Origin: Chloroflexota bacterium
Lineage (GTDB): Bacteria; Chloroflexota; Limnocylindria; Limnocylindrales; CSP1-4
DNA length: 9,388 bases
Direction of reading: 5' to 3'
Assembly: GCA_005880805.1 (NCBI GenBank)
Contig: VBFZ01000054.1
Span: forward strand, 2,298 to 11,685
Of the stretch, positions 1 through 5,818 are shown in pieces. Position 1 is the stretch's first letter. Each line of letters begins with the position of its first letter. Under the pieces are notes generated by a model. It had not been told where the DNA came from. It worked only from the letters and a program-made list of their open reading frames with translations, and ran no database searches. The position numbers and the translations under genes are program-made.

Positions 1-20
1 ATGCGGCGGCTTGAGCCCCC

Positions 21-26
21 TAGACT
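21..26 (+). promoter_or_regulatory. -10 element of a leaderless promoter for the AlkZ-like gene
   Basis: TAGACT lies 6 nt before the ATG at 33. No Shine-Dalgarno sequence precedes that ATG. The hexamer is identical to the -10 proposed upstream of the oxidoreductase gene (7978-7983, minus strand) and close to the TAGGCT before the regulator at 3436. With transcription starting about 6-7 nt after the hexamer, the mRNA would begin at or next to the AUG. The -35 position would fall at or beyond the window edge, so it cannot be checked. Confidence 0.5.
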
Positions 27-32
27 CGCCCG

Positions 33-1178
33 ATGGCCACCGCCATGAAGCTCACTGCTCGCCAGCTCAACCGGGCCTCTCTGGGGCGCCAGCTGCTGCT
101 GCGGCGCGAGTCGCTCGACGCCCCCGAGGCCGTGCGCCGTGTCGTTGCGGTGCAGGCACAGGAGGCGGCCTCGCCGTACATCGCGCTCTGGAATCGACTC
201 GTGGACTTCGACCCCGTCGACCTTGACCGGGCCTTTGCCGACCAGACCGTCGTCAAGGCCTCGCTCATGCGGATCACGCTGCAGGCCGTGCACGCGAGCG
301 ACTACCCGGCGTTCCACGAAGCGATGCAGCCCTCCTTACGAGCCGCGCGACTGAACGATCGCCGCTTCAGGCGGGTCGGGCTATCTGTCGCCGAGGCGGA
401 GGCGCTCGTTCCGCAGGTGCTCGAATTCGCCGCCGAGCCGCATACGAACGCCGAGGTCGAGGCCTGGCTCGACGACCGAATCGGCCCGACCCCGAAGCCC
501 GGGATCTGGTGGGCGTTCCGCCACTTCGGGCCGTTCGTCCATGCACCGACGGGCGGCTCGTGGTCGTTCGGCCCCCGCCCGTCGTATGTCGCCGCGCGCG
601 ATCAGCAACGCCCAGGTGACGTCGGCGTCTCGATGCAGCAGCTTGTCCGCCGGTACCTGGAGGGGTTCGGTCCCGCAACGATCCAGGACATCGCAGCGTT
701 CTCCACGATCTACCGGCCGCCGGTGAAGGAGGCGGTCGAGGCGCTTGGCGACGCGCTTGCTTGCGTCGAAGGGCCGAACGGCGAGCAGCTCTTCGACGTG
801 CCCGGTGGCCTTCTACCGCCCGAGGACACGCCTGCGCCGCCCAGGCTCATGGCGATGTGGGACAACATCCTGCTCGGCTACGTCGACCGCAGCCGGATGA
901 TCCCGCCGCACTACCGAGAGCACGTCAACCGGAAGAATGGGGACATTCTGCCGACGCTGCTCGTCGACGGCTATGTCGCTGGCGTGTGGCGGCCCGTCGA
1001 GGACGGCATCGAAGCGACGGCCTTCCACCGACTGTCGGACGAAGTCTGGGCTGGACTCGAAGCCGAGGCTCGCGGTCTGGCGGCCTTCCTGTCGGGCCGG
1101 GAACCGATGGTCTATCGTCGATACGCCCACTGGTGGAGCACGCTTTCGAGCGTCGAAGTCCGCGTGCTTCGGGGCTAG
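33..1178 (+). CDS. AlkZ/YcaQ-like winged-helix DNA-binding protein (HTH_42 family)
   Basis: The 381-residue protein matches the HTH_42 (AlkZ-like, AZL) family in length and in several blocks. These are an N-terminal LTARQLNRASLGRQLLL helix, QAQ at residues 41-43, SLMRITLQAV near 77-86, the GPATIQDIAAFS block at 213-224, and a DTPAPPRLMAMWDNILLG stretch at 265-282. In characterised members (Streptomyces AlkZ, E. coli YcaQ) this fold is a DNA glycosylase that unhooks interstrand crosslinks or removes bulky alkylated bases, and the QxQ/QxD motif is catalytic. Here both glutamines (Q41, Q43) are present, so glycosylase activity is possible, but substrate cannot be inferred. Many AZL proteins sit in antibiotic clusters as self-resistance genes; none is visible here. 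ATG 33 is preferred over ATG 45 because it sits 6 nt after TAGACT. The gene converges on a small minus-strand gene, with stop codons only 14 nt apart. Confidence 0.85.
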   Translation: MATAMKLTARQLNRASLGRQLLLRRESLDAPEAVRRVVAVQAQEAASPYIALWNRLVDFDPVDLDRAFADQTVVKASLMRITLQAVHASDYPAFHEAMQPSLRAARLNDRRFRRVGLSVAEAEALVPQVLEFAAEPHTNAEVEAWLDDRIGPTPKPGIWWAFRHFGPFVHAPTGGSWSFGPRPSYVAARDQQRPGDVGVSMQQLVRRYLEGFGPATIQDIAAFSTIYRPPVKEAVEALGDALACVEGPNGEQLFDVPGGLLPPEDTPAPPRLMAMWDNILLGYVDRSRMIPPHYREHVNRKNGDILPTLLVDGYVAGVWRPVEDGIEATAFHRLSDEVWAGLEAEARGLAAFLSGREPMVYRRYAHWWSTLSSVEVRVLRG

Positions 1179-1181
1179 TGG

Positions 1182-1198
1182 GGCTAGCGATCCTAGCC
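1182..1198. terminator. Hairpin between convergent genes (possible bidirectional terminator)
   Basis: GGCTAG (1182-1187) and CTAGCC (1193-1198) form a perfect 6-bp stem with a 5-nt loop. It starts 3 nt after the stop codon of the AlkZ-like gene and includes the stop codon of the minus-strand small gene. The left arm is part of a tandem GGGGCTAG repeat (1171-1178 and 1180-1187). There is no U-tract on either strand, so this is not a canonical intrinsic terminator. Its role as an mRNA 3' end is an inference from position. Confidence 0.35.
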
Positions 1199-1372
1199 GG
1201 ACAGGACGCGGCTCAACACCGGCGCGACCGTCCTGAACCAGAGCGCGGCCGTCAGGCCGCAAGCGGTCACCGCCATCGCGAGCGCGATCAGGCCCTCGAT
1301 CGTGAGCCGCAGGTCCCTACGCTGAGCGCCCGTGCCCTCGAATGGGTCGCGTCGAAACAGCACTCGGTCCAT
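1193..1372 (-). CDS. Small single-pass membrane protein, 59 aa, unknown function
   Basis: This reading frame encodes 59 residues. The N-terminal half is charged and arginine-rich (MDRVLFRRDPFEG, then QRRDLR to residue 22). One hydrophobic segment follows at about residues 24-46 (LTIEGLIALAMAVTACGLTA, then ALWF). A short tail ends PVLSRVLSG. Positive charge before the segment predicts an N-in, C-out single-span protein. The start is well supported: ATG at 1372 is preceded by a perfect AGGAGG (1380-1385) at 7-nt spacing, the best ribosome site in the window. I recognise no family. It is convergent with the AlkZ-like gene and divergent from the EamA permease. Coding status rests on the ribosome site, the clean charge/hydrophobic layout and the absence of any competing gene; conservation was not tested. 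Confidence 0.7.
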   Translation of the reverse strand: MDRVLFRRDPFEGTGAQRRDLRLTIEGLIALAMAVTACGLTAALWFRTVAPVLSRVLSG

Positions 1373-1379
1373 CGCCGGT

Positions 1380-1385
1380 CCTCCT
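1380..1385 (-). promoter_or_regulatory. Shine-Dalgarno site of the small membrane protein
   Basis: Read on the minus strand this is AGGAGG, a full match to the anti-SD core, ending 7 nt before the ATG at 1372. It decides the start and is the main argument that the short frame is a real gene. Confidence 0.75.
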
Positions 1386-1564
1386 GATGGGTGGGTGTGG
1401 GGCCATCGTCGCCCGGCTCCGGTCCCGTTGACCAGCCTTACATTCGGCCCAAATTCGGTGGCGACGAAGGGGCCACAGATTCGAGGCTCCTCCGCGCGGC
1501 GCAGGCCGTCTGGGGCGATCTCTGCGAAGATCGGCGGCGTGACCCCTCCTCTCCGCTCGTCTCG
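1386..1564. other. Intergenic region between divergent genes; possible EamA promoter
   Basis: No convincing gene was found here. The permease frame stays open back to 1391, but the 58-residue upstream extension looks non-coding and has no start with a ribosome site. On the plus strand TTGACC (1428-1433), 16 nt, then CAAATT (1450-1455) is a possible promoter for the permease. It would give a leader of about 100 nt. Inside that leader CGATCT (1516-1521) and AGATCG (1528-1533) form a perfect 6-bp inverted repeat with a 6-nt gap. No clear -10 was found on the minus strand for the small membrane-protein gene. Confidence 0.3.
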
Positions 1565-2455
1565 GTGACCCGGCGCGGGCTCGTCCTCTTCGCCCTGATG
1601 TCGGTCATCTGGGGCATCCCCTATCTGTTCATCAGGGTGGTCGTCGCCGAGGTCTCGCCGTCGTTTCTCGTGCTCGCCAGGACGTCGCTGGCTGCCGTGA
1701 TCCTGCTGCCGATCGCGCTGGCTCGTGTGGATCTGCGACCGATCCTGGCGCGTTGGCGATGGGTAGCCGCCTTCGCCGCGATCGAGATCGCCCTCCCGTG
1801 GGTGATGCTCGGATCAGCAGAGCAGCACCTTACGAGCTCGCTGACGGGACTCCTTATTGCCGGCGTTCCGCTGGTTGGCACCGTCTTCGCCCTGGTGACC
1901 GGCGGCTCCGAACGGATCGGCAGGGCGACTTGGCTCGGACTCCTGATCGGGCTGGTCGGCGTCTCCGCGATCGTCGGCGCCGATATCGGCACGTCCGACC
2001 CGACGGCGTTCCTCGAGGTCGCCGTGGTCGTCGTGTGCTATGCGGTCGGGCCGGCGATCCTCGCGCGTCGTCTGGGCGGACTGCGATCGATCGGCGTCAT
2101 GGCACTGTCGCTCGCGCTCTCCGCCCTCGTCTACGTCCCGATCGCGGCGCTCCAATGGCCGGCGACGATCCCCTCGCCCAACGTCGTGGCCTCGATCGTG
2201 GTCCTCGCGGTGCTGTGCACCGCCGCCGGGTTCCTGATCTTCGCGGCACTCATCGACGAGGTCGGCCCGGTGCGAGCGACCGTCATCACCTACGTGAACC
2301 CGGCGGTGGCGGCCGTCCTGGGCGTGCTGGTCCTGAGCGAGACGCTAACCGTTCCGATGCTGCTCGGATTCGTGCTGGTGATCCTGGGCTCGGCGCTGGC
2401 GACCCGGCGCGAAGGCGAGCCTCGACAGGCAGGCGCCCTCGTGGCCGAGGCGTGA
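1565..2455 (+). CDS. EamA/DMT-superfamily permease
   Basis: This is a ten-span drug/metabolite transporter-type membrane protein with two EamA repeats. Counting from GTG 1565 it has 296 residues, the usual length for the family. Repeat one begins RRGLVLFALMSVIWGIPYLF, where the IWG-x-x-Y/F element in the first span is typical. The second repeat ends with the family signature block VRATVITYVNPAVAAVLGV, then SETLT and a last span GFVLVILGSALATRR. Members export amino acids, nucleosides or other small molecules, or drugs; the substrate cannot be told. The frame is open to 1391, but GTG 1565 places 4-5 residues before the first span, as in relatives, so I choose it. No Shine-Dalgarno is visible. 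ATG 1598 is a less likely alternative because it would cut the first span. Confidence 0.85.
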   Translation: MTRRGLVLFALMSVIWGIPYLFIRVVVAEVSPSFLVLARTSLAAVILLPIALARVDLRPILARWRWVAAFAAIEIALPWVMLGSAEQHLTSSLTGLLIAGVPLVGTVFALVTGGSERIGRATWLGLLIGLVGVSAIVGADIGTSDPTAFLEVAVVVVCYAVGPAILARRLGGLRSIGVMALSLALSALVYVPIAALQWPATIPSPNVVASIVVLAVLCTAAGFLIFAALIDEVGPVRATVITYVNPAVAAVLGVLVLSETLTVPMLLGFVLVILGSALATRREGEPRQAGALVAEA

Positions 2456-2474
2456 CGCAGTGCCGATCCTGGGC

Positions 2475-2480
2475 GAGAAT
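2475..2480 (+). promoter_or_regulatory. Possible -10 of a leaderless promoter for the DUF2652-like remnant
   Basis: GAGAAT lies exactly 6 nt before ATG 2487, the same spacing as TAGACT to ATG 33 and TAGGCT to ATG 3436. It keeps the conserved second A and last T of the -10 consensus but lacks the first T. The start lies only 31 nt after the permease stop, so read-through from that gene is an alternative. Confidence 0.3.
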
Positions 2481-2486
2481 GCCGAC

Positions 2487-2687
2487 ATGAATGCGCCCGT
2501 CACAGCGGCATCCCGACGGCAGGGTGCCCTGCTGCTCGCCGACATCTCGGGCTACACGGGCTCTCTCCAGGGGGTCGCCGACGCGCATCGCGCCCTGGCG
2601 ATCCCAACTGAAGGCATGCTCGACGGCGAGGAGGCGTACGACGGCGGGCCGCCATTCCGCGTCCACCTGCTGGTCCTGACGGAATAG
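2487..2687 (+). pseudogene. Internally deleted DUF2652 / class III cyclase-like protein (66-aa remnant)
   Basis: Residues 13-24 (GALLLADISGYT) and on to about residue 36 match the beginning of DUF2652 and class III nucleotide-cyclase-like domains. The aspartate at residue 19 corresponds to the first metal-binding Asp of that fold. A full protein would continue for well over 100 residues with the substrate loops and a second acidic site. Here the frame passes directly into ALAIPTEGMLDGEEAYDGG and ends VHLLVLTE, which resembles the extreme C-terminus of such proteins (helix, short acidic loop, final beta strand). The simplest reading is an in-frame internal deletion near residues 35-38 that keeps both ends. 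The product cannot be an active cyclase. The start ATG 2487 is chosen over GTG 2460 because of the homology and the 6-nt spacing to a -10-like hexamer. The alternative is a genuine small protein. The end assignment is from memory of the family and was not aligned. Confidence 0.6.
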
Positions 2688-2702
2688 GCGGCCGGCCAAG
2701 CC

Positions 2703-3371
2703 GTGGAGCCGATGGAGCGCGACGACCCCGCGTACAAGGGCCAGGCCGACTACACGCCGCTGCTGCTCCGGCTGTACGACCCGCTGGTGCTCGGCCCGAT
2801 CGCCAGGTTCGTCTGGCGCGTTCCGACGAGCGAACTGCCGAAGGGCTACCGCGAGCACATCCGCGAGCCGCACCTGGACGTCGGGCCGGGCACCGGCTAC
2901 TTCATCGACCGGTCGGGGCTCCCGGATGGCAGCCGCGTAACGATCCTCGACCCGAACCCCAACGTGCTCCGCCACGCCAGCCGTCGGCTGCAGCGCCTCG
3001 ACGTGACCGCGGTCCAGGCCGATGTGCTCAAGCCGCTTCCGGTTAAGGGTCCGTTCGCGTCCGCGGCCCTGCACGCGGTCCTTCACTGCCTGCCCGGGCC
3101 GATGGAACGCAAAGCGAAGGCCGTCTCCAACGTGGCTTCCGTCCTGCAGCCCGACGGCGTCCTGTTCGGCATGTCAGTCCTGGGGAAGTCGGGCAATCAC
3201 ACCTGGCTGGCGCGGCGGTTCCTTCAGACTTTCAATCGCCGGGGCGCTTTCGACAACCTGGACGACAGCGAGCAGTCGCTTCGGGAGATCCTCGAGGCAT
3301 CGTTCGGGCAGGTCCAGATGTCGACCATCGGCTCGATCGCGGTCTTCACGGCGACCAATCCCCGACGCTGA
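2703..3371 (+). CDS. Class I SAM-dependent methyltransferase
   Basis: This 222-residue protein has the Rossmann-fold methyltransferase motifs in order. Motif I is LDVGPGTGYF (58-67) for the SAM glycine loop. An acidic residue ends strand 2 in ILDPNP (D83), which binds the ribose. QADVLKPLP (105-113) contacts the adenine. A proline-rich HCLPGPM (128-134) and LQPDGVLFG (148-156) form the strand 4/5 region. The N-terminal YTPLLLRLYDPLVLGPIARFVWR resembles small-molecule methyltransferases of the Methyltransf_25/11 type with an amphipathic cap, so a hydrophobic small-molecule substrate is plausible but not shown. It starts 15 nt after the DUF2652 remnant and probably shares its transcript. GTG 2703 and ATG 2712 are both possible starts. 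AGGCGG (2686-2691) would serve GTG 2703 at 11-nt spacing, so neither is well supported. Confidence 0.85.
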   Translation: MEPMERDDPAYKGQADYTPLLLRLYDPLVLGPIARFVWRVPTSELPKGYREHIREPHLDVGPGTGYFIDRSGLPDGSRVTILDPNPNVLRHASRRLQRLDVTAVQADVLKPLPVKGPFASAALHAVLHCLPGPMERKAKAVSNVASVLQPDGVLFGMSVLGKSGNHTWLARRFLQTFNRRGAFDNLDDSEQSLREILEASFGQVQMSTIGSIAVFTATNPRR

Positions 3372-3401
3372 GCGCCCGGTTGTGACGGCCCTTGTACCCC
3401 G

Positions 3402-3429
3402 TTGGGGGCGAACACCACGGTGCTAGGCT
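3402..3429 (+). promoter_or_regulatory. Leaderless promoter of the NB-ARC/LuxR regulator
   Basis: TTGGGG (3402-3407), a 16-nt spacer and TAGGCT (3424-3429) are followed by 6 nt and ATG 3436. The -10 is extended: TG at 3421-3422 sits one base before it. No Shine-Dalgarno sequence separates promoter and start, so the transcript should be leaderless. The -35 overlaps a CCCC-GTT-GGGG inverted repeat (3397-3407) that also lies just after the methyltransferase stop and could be a weak 3'-end hairpin or an operator half. Confidence 0.55.
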
Positions 3430-3435
3430 CGGCCG

Positions 3436-5736
3436 ATGCGCGACCGAGCCCGCGGCAGTCGGGACCGCGGACGTGGCAACCTCCCGGCCGAGCTGACAAG
3501 CTTCGTTGGTCGCGAGCGTGAACTAGACGAGATCTCCGCGAGCCTCGGAACCTCGCGCCTGGTGACGCTGGTCGGGCCAGGCGGAGTCGGCAAGACCCGC
3601 CTTGCCATACGGGCAGCGACCCGCCATCGGCGTGCATTTCCCGATGGGATATGGCTCGTGGACCTCGGTGCACTGCGCGATCCAACACTCCTCGCCGAGC
3701 ACCTCGCCGCCGCCCTCGGACTGCGAGACGAGACAGGCAGGTGGCTCGTCGCCGCGCTATCGGACTATCTGTCGCAGCGGCGGTTACTCCTGCTCCTCGA
3801 CAATTGCGAGCACCTCCTTGACCCGTGCGCCAGCCTCGTGAGGGCTTTGCTGCAGGCGGGTTCGGAGGTCAGGATCCTGGCGACCAGCCGGGAGCCACTG
3901 GCCATCACTGCGGAGTCGCTTGTGCATGTATCTCCGCTGGATGTTGAGGGCCCCGCCGTGCAGTTGCTGGTCGATCGGGCGACGGCGGTCCGACAGCAGT
4001 TCCGGCTGACCGACGCGACTCGACCTGCCGCGATGGAGCTCTGCAGACGACTGGATGGGATCCCGCTCGCCATCGAGCTGGCCGCCGCTCGGCTTCGCGG
4101 GATGAACCTGGACGACATCGTTCGGCGGCTGGGCGATCGGCTTGCCCTGCTTTCGGAGGGCGATCGATCCGGCCCGGCCCGGCAGCAGACCTTGCGCGCC
4201 ACGCTCGATTGGAGCCACGAGCTCCTCAAGCCAGACGAACGGGTGCTGTGGCGCCGGCTCGCGGTCTTCGCAGGGGGCTTCGGCAGCGAGGCCGCCACGG
4301 CCGTCTGCTACGACGACGACTTCCTGCCCGCTCACCGTGTCGACGATGCCCTGAGTGGCCTGGCGGAGCGGTCGGTCGTCCAACTCGACGAGGCGTCGAC
4401 CGGCCGGTATCGGGTGTTGGAAACCCTCCGCGAGTACGCATCCCAGAAAGCCGCCGAGGCGGGCGAGCTGCAGTGGCTGCGCGTCCGCCACCGTGACTAC
4501 TACCTGGATATCGCGAAGACTGCGTCGCGAACGTGGGCGACCGGGGAGCAGCTGTCCTGGTTTCATCGGCTCACATCGGACTACGACAACGTGCGTGAAG
4601 CCCTCGAACAATGCCGGCAGACGCCAGAAACTGCGGCCGTCGGGCTCGATGTCGCCGCTCGGCTCTGGCTCTGGTGGCAGGCCGCCGGCCGTCTCGGCGA
4701 AGGTCGACGCTGGGTCTCCACCCTCCTTTCTGCCGCGCCCAGGGAGGCGGCGTCAAGACCGATCGGGCAGTGGGCGGCGGGCTACCTGGCGCTCGCCCAG
4801 CACGACGTCAAGGCCGCGGAAACCGCGCTCTCGGAAGCGTTGGAATTGGCCCGTGTATCCAACGACACCGAGACGCAAAGCTATGCGATCGGCCACCTCG
4901 GGCTCGTGCGGCTGTTCGAGGGTTCCCATGGAGCGGCCCGCGATTTGTTCGCGCAATCGGCGGCCCGACATCGTGTACAAGGTCGCCCTGGGCTGGCCGC
5001 CTTCGAGCTCGCCGATGCTGCCATCGCCGCAACGCTCGACGGCGATACCGAAACGGCCATCGCCGAGTTCGAGCAAAGCCTCATCGTGAGCCGCTCCGTT
5101 GGCGACACGTGGACCGAATCCCATGCGCTCTGGGGTCTCGGGCTGGCGAGATTGGCACGCCACGAGGCAGCCGAAGCCGACGAGGCGATGCGACACGCGC
5201 TCCACTTGATGCGCGACGTCGGCGACCGCACGGGCATGGCGCTGTGCCTTGAAGGCATGGCGCTCACAGCAGCCGCGACGGGTGATACCGAGCGGGCCGC
5301 CTGGCTGGTGGGTGCGGCACAGGGCAGCTGGGATGCAATCCCCGCTCCCCCGCCCGCTATCGTGATCGGACTCCGCGAGACTGCCGTCGAACGGGTTCGC
5401 GCGGCTCTCGGCGACCGCCGTTTCGCCGTGCTGACCACGGGCGGCAAGGACGCGGATACCGCCGAAGCGGTCGCTCGAGCGCTGGATGAAACCGTCGAGA
5501 AGGCCGAGGAGGCATCCGCGCGGCAGCTGTTAAGCCGTCGCGAACAGCAGGTTGCGGCGCTCGTCTCCCAGGGCCTTTCCAACAAGGACATCGCGCAGCG
5601 CCTGGTCCTCTCGTCCCGGACGGTCGAATCGCACATCGAGCGGATCATGAATCGGCTGGGCATGGCGTCGCGAACCGAAATCGCGGCCTGGGTCGTGCGA
5701 AACCCCGATCTCACGAAAAACAGCGAAATTCCCTAG
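3436..5736 (+). CDS. NB-ARC-type ATPase / TPR-like / LuxR HTH transcriptional regulator
   Basis: This 766-residue STAND-class regulator opens NLPAELTSFVGREREL (15-30), the usual lead-in to this ATPase module. Walker A is GPGGVGKT (47-54). Walker B is RLLLLLDNCEHL (116-127). A sensor-like ILATSREPL (147-155) and the GLPLA-type LDGIPLAIELAAARLRG (206-222) follow, then LDWSHELLKPDERVLWRRLA (257-276), the start of the winged-helix/arm region. Residues from about 340 to 650 are alanine-rich paired helices consistent with TPR-like repeats that would bind a signal or partner. The C-terminus (699-757) is a LuxR/GerE helix-turn-helix: LSRREQQVAALV, then SNKDIAQRLVLSSRTVESHI. The architecture resembles LAL/MalT-type activators but is shorter than MalT (about 900 aa). 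It has no N-terminal SARP domain. Activity probably depends on ATP-gated oligomerisation. It is monocistronic from its own promoter, and the CPBP gene begins 82 nt downstream, a natural candidate target. Ligand and targets are unknown. Confidence 0.9.
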   Translation: MRDRARGSRDRGRGNLPAELTSFVGRERELDEISASLGTSRLVTLVGPGGVGKTRLAIRAATRHRRAFPDGIWLVDLGALRDPTLLAEHLAAALGLRDETGRWLVAALSDYLSQRRLLLLLDNCEHLLDPCASLVRALLQAGSEVRILATSREPLAITAESLVHVSPLDVEGPAVQLLVDRATAVRQQFRLTDATRPAAMELCRRLDGIPLAIELAAARLRGMNLDDIVRRLGDRLALLSEGDRSGPARQQTLRATLDWSHELLKPDERVLWRRLAVFAGGFGSEAATAVCYDDDFLPAHRVDDALSGLAERSVVQLDEASTGRYRVLETLREYASQKAAEAGELQWLRVRHRDYYLDIAKTASRTWATGEQLSWFHRLTSDYDNVREALEQCRQTPETAAVGLDVAARLWLWWQAAGRLGEGRRWVSTLLSAAPREAASRPIGQWAAGYLALAQHDVKAAETALSEALELARVSNDTETQSYAIGHLGLVRLFEGSHGAARDLFAQSAARHRVQGRPGLAAFELADAAIAATLDGDTETAIAEFEQSLIVSRSVGDTWTESHALWGLGLARLARHEAAEADEAMRHALHLMRDVGDRTGMALCLEGMALTAAATGDTERAAWLVGAAQGSWDAIPAPPPAIVIGLRETAVERVRAALGDRRFAVLTTGGKDADTAEAVARALDETVEKAEEASARQLLSRREQQVAALVSQGLSNKDIAQRLVLSSRTVESHIERIMNRLGMASRTEIAAWVVRNPDLTKNSEIP

Positions 5737-5741
5737 ACATT

Positions 5742-5755
5742 CCGGGTTCTCCCGG
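5742..5755 (+). terminator. Short GC hairpin after the regulator gene
   Basis: CCGGG (5742-5746), loop TTCT, CCCGG (5751-5755) form a 5-bp all-GC stem with a tetraloop, beginning 6 nt after the regulator stop codon. No U-tract follows, so termination would be weak or Rho-assisted. The right arm also belongs to a direct repeat described separately, so the element may be regulatory instead. Confidence 0.3.
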
Positions 5756-5770
5756 TACCCGCCCGGTGCC
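5751..5770 (+). repeat. Tandem 9-bp direct repeat with 11-bp period upstream of the CPBP gene
   Basis: CCCGGTACC (5751-5759) and CCCGGTGCC (5762-5770) match at 8 of 9 positions and are offset by 11 bp, about one helical turn. They lie 49-68 nt before the CPBP start codon, in the only intergenic gap between the regulator and this gene. Direct repeats at one-turn spacing are typical operators for activators that bind side by side. A weak TACAAA (5786-5791) is the nearest -10-like sequence. Confidence 0.35.
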
Positions 5771-5805
5771 GTCAGGCCGACCCTGTACAAAGTCAAATCC
5801 AGCGC

Positions 5806-5810
5806 AGGGG
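5806..5810 (+). promoter_or_regulatory. Ribosome binding site of the CPBP gene
   Basis: AGGGG ends 8 nt before ATG 5819 and fixes that start. Unlike the regulator and the AlkZ-like gene, this gene is therefore leadered and SD-led. Confidence 0.5.
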
Positions 5811-5818
5811 TTTCCGCC

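Noticed and set aside
1391..1564. N-terminal extension of the EamA permease to an upstream start
   Set aside because: The added 58 residues (P/G/R-rich, no hydrophobic segment) do not resemble the family, and GTG 1565 gives the usual 296-residue length.
1319..3378. 14-bp identity ACGCTGAGCGCCCG at 1319-1332 and 3365-3378
   Set aside because: One 14-mer repeat in 9.4 kb of GC-rich DNA is near chance; one copy is inside the small gene and the other spans a stop codon, with no shared flank.
4611..5252. Alternative frames inside the regulator (e.g. 4611-5252 plus, 4881-5714 minus)
   Set aside because: Arginine/serine/alanine-rich low-complexity translations typical of off-frames; the regulator frame is supported end to end by motifs.
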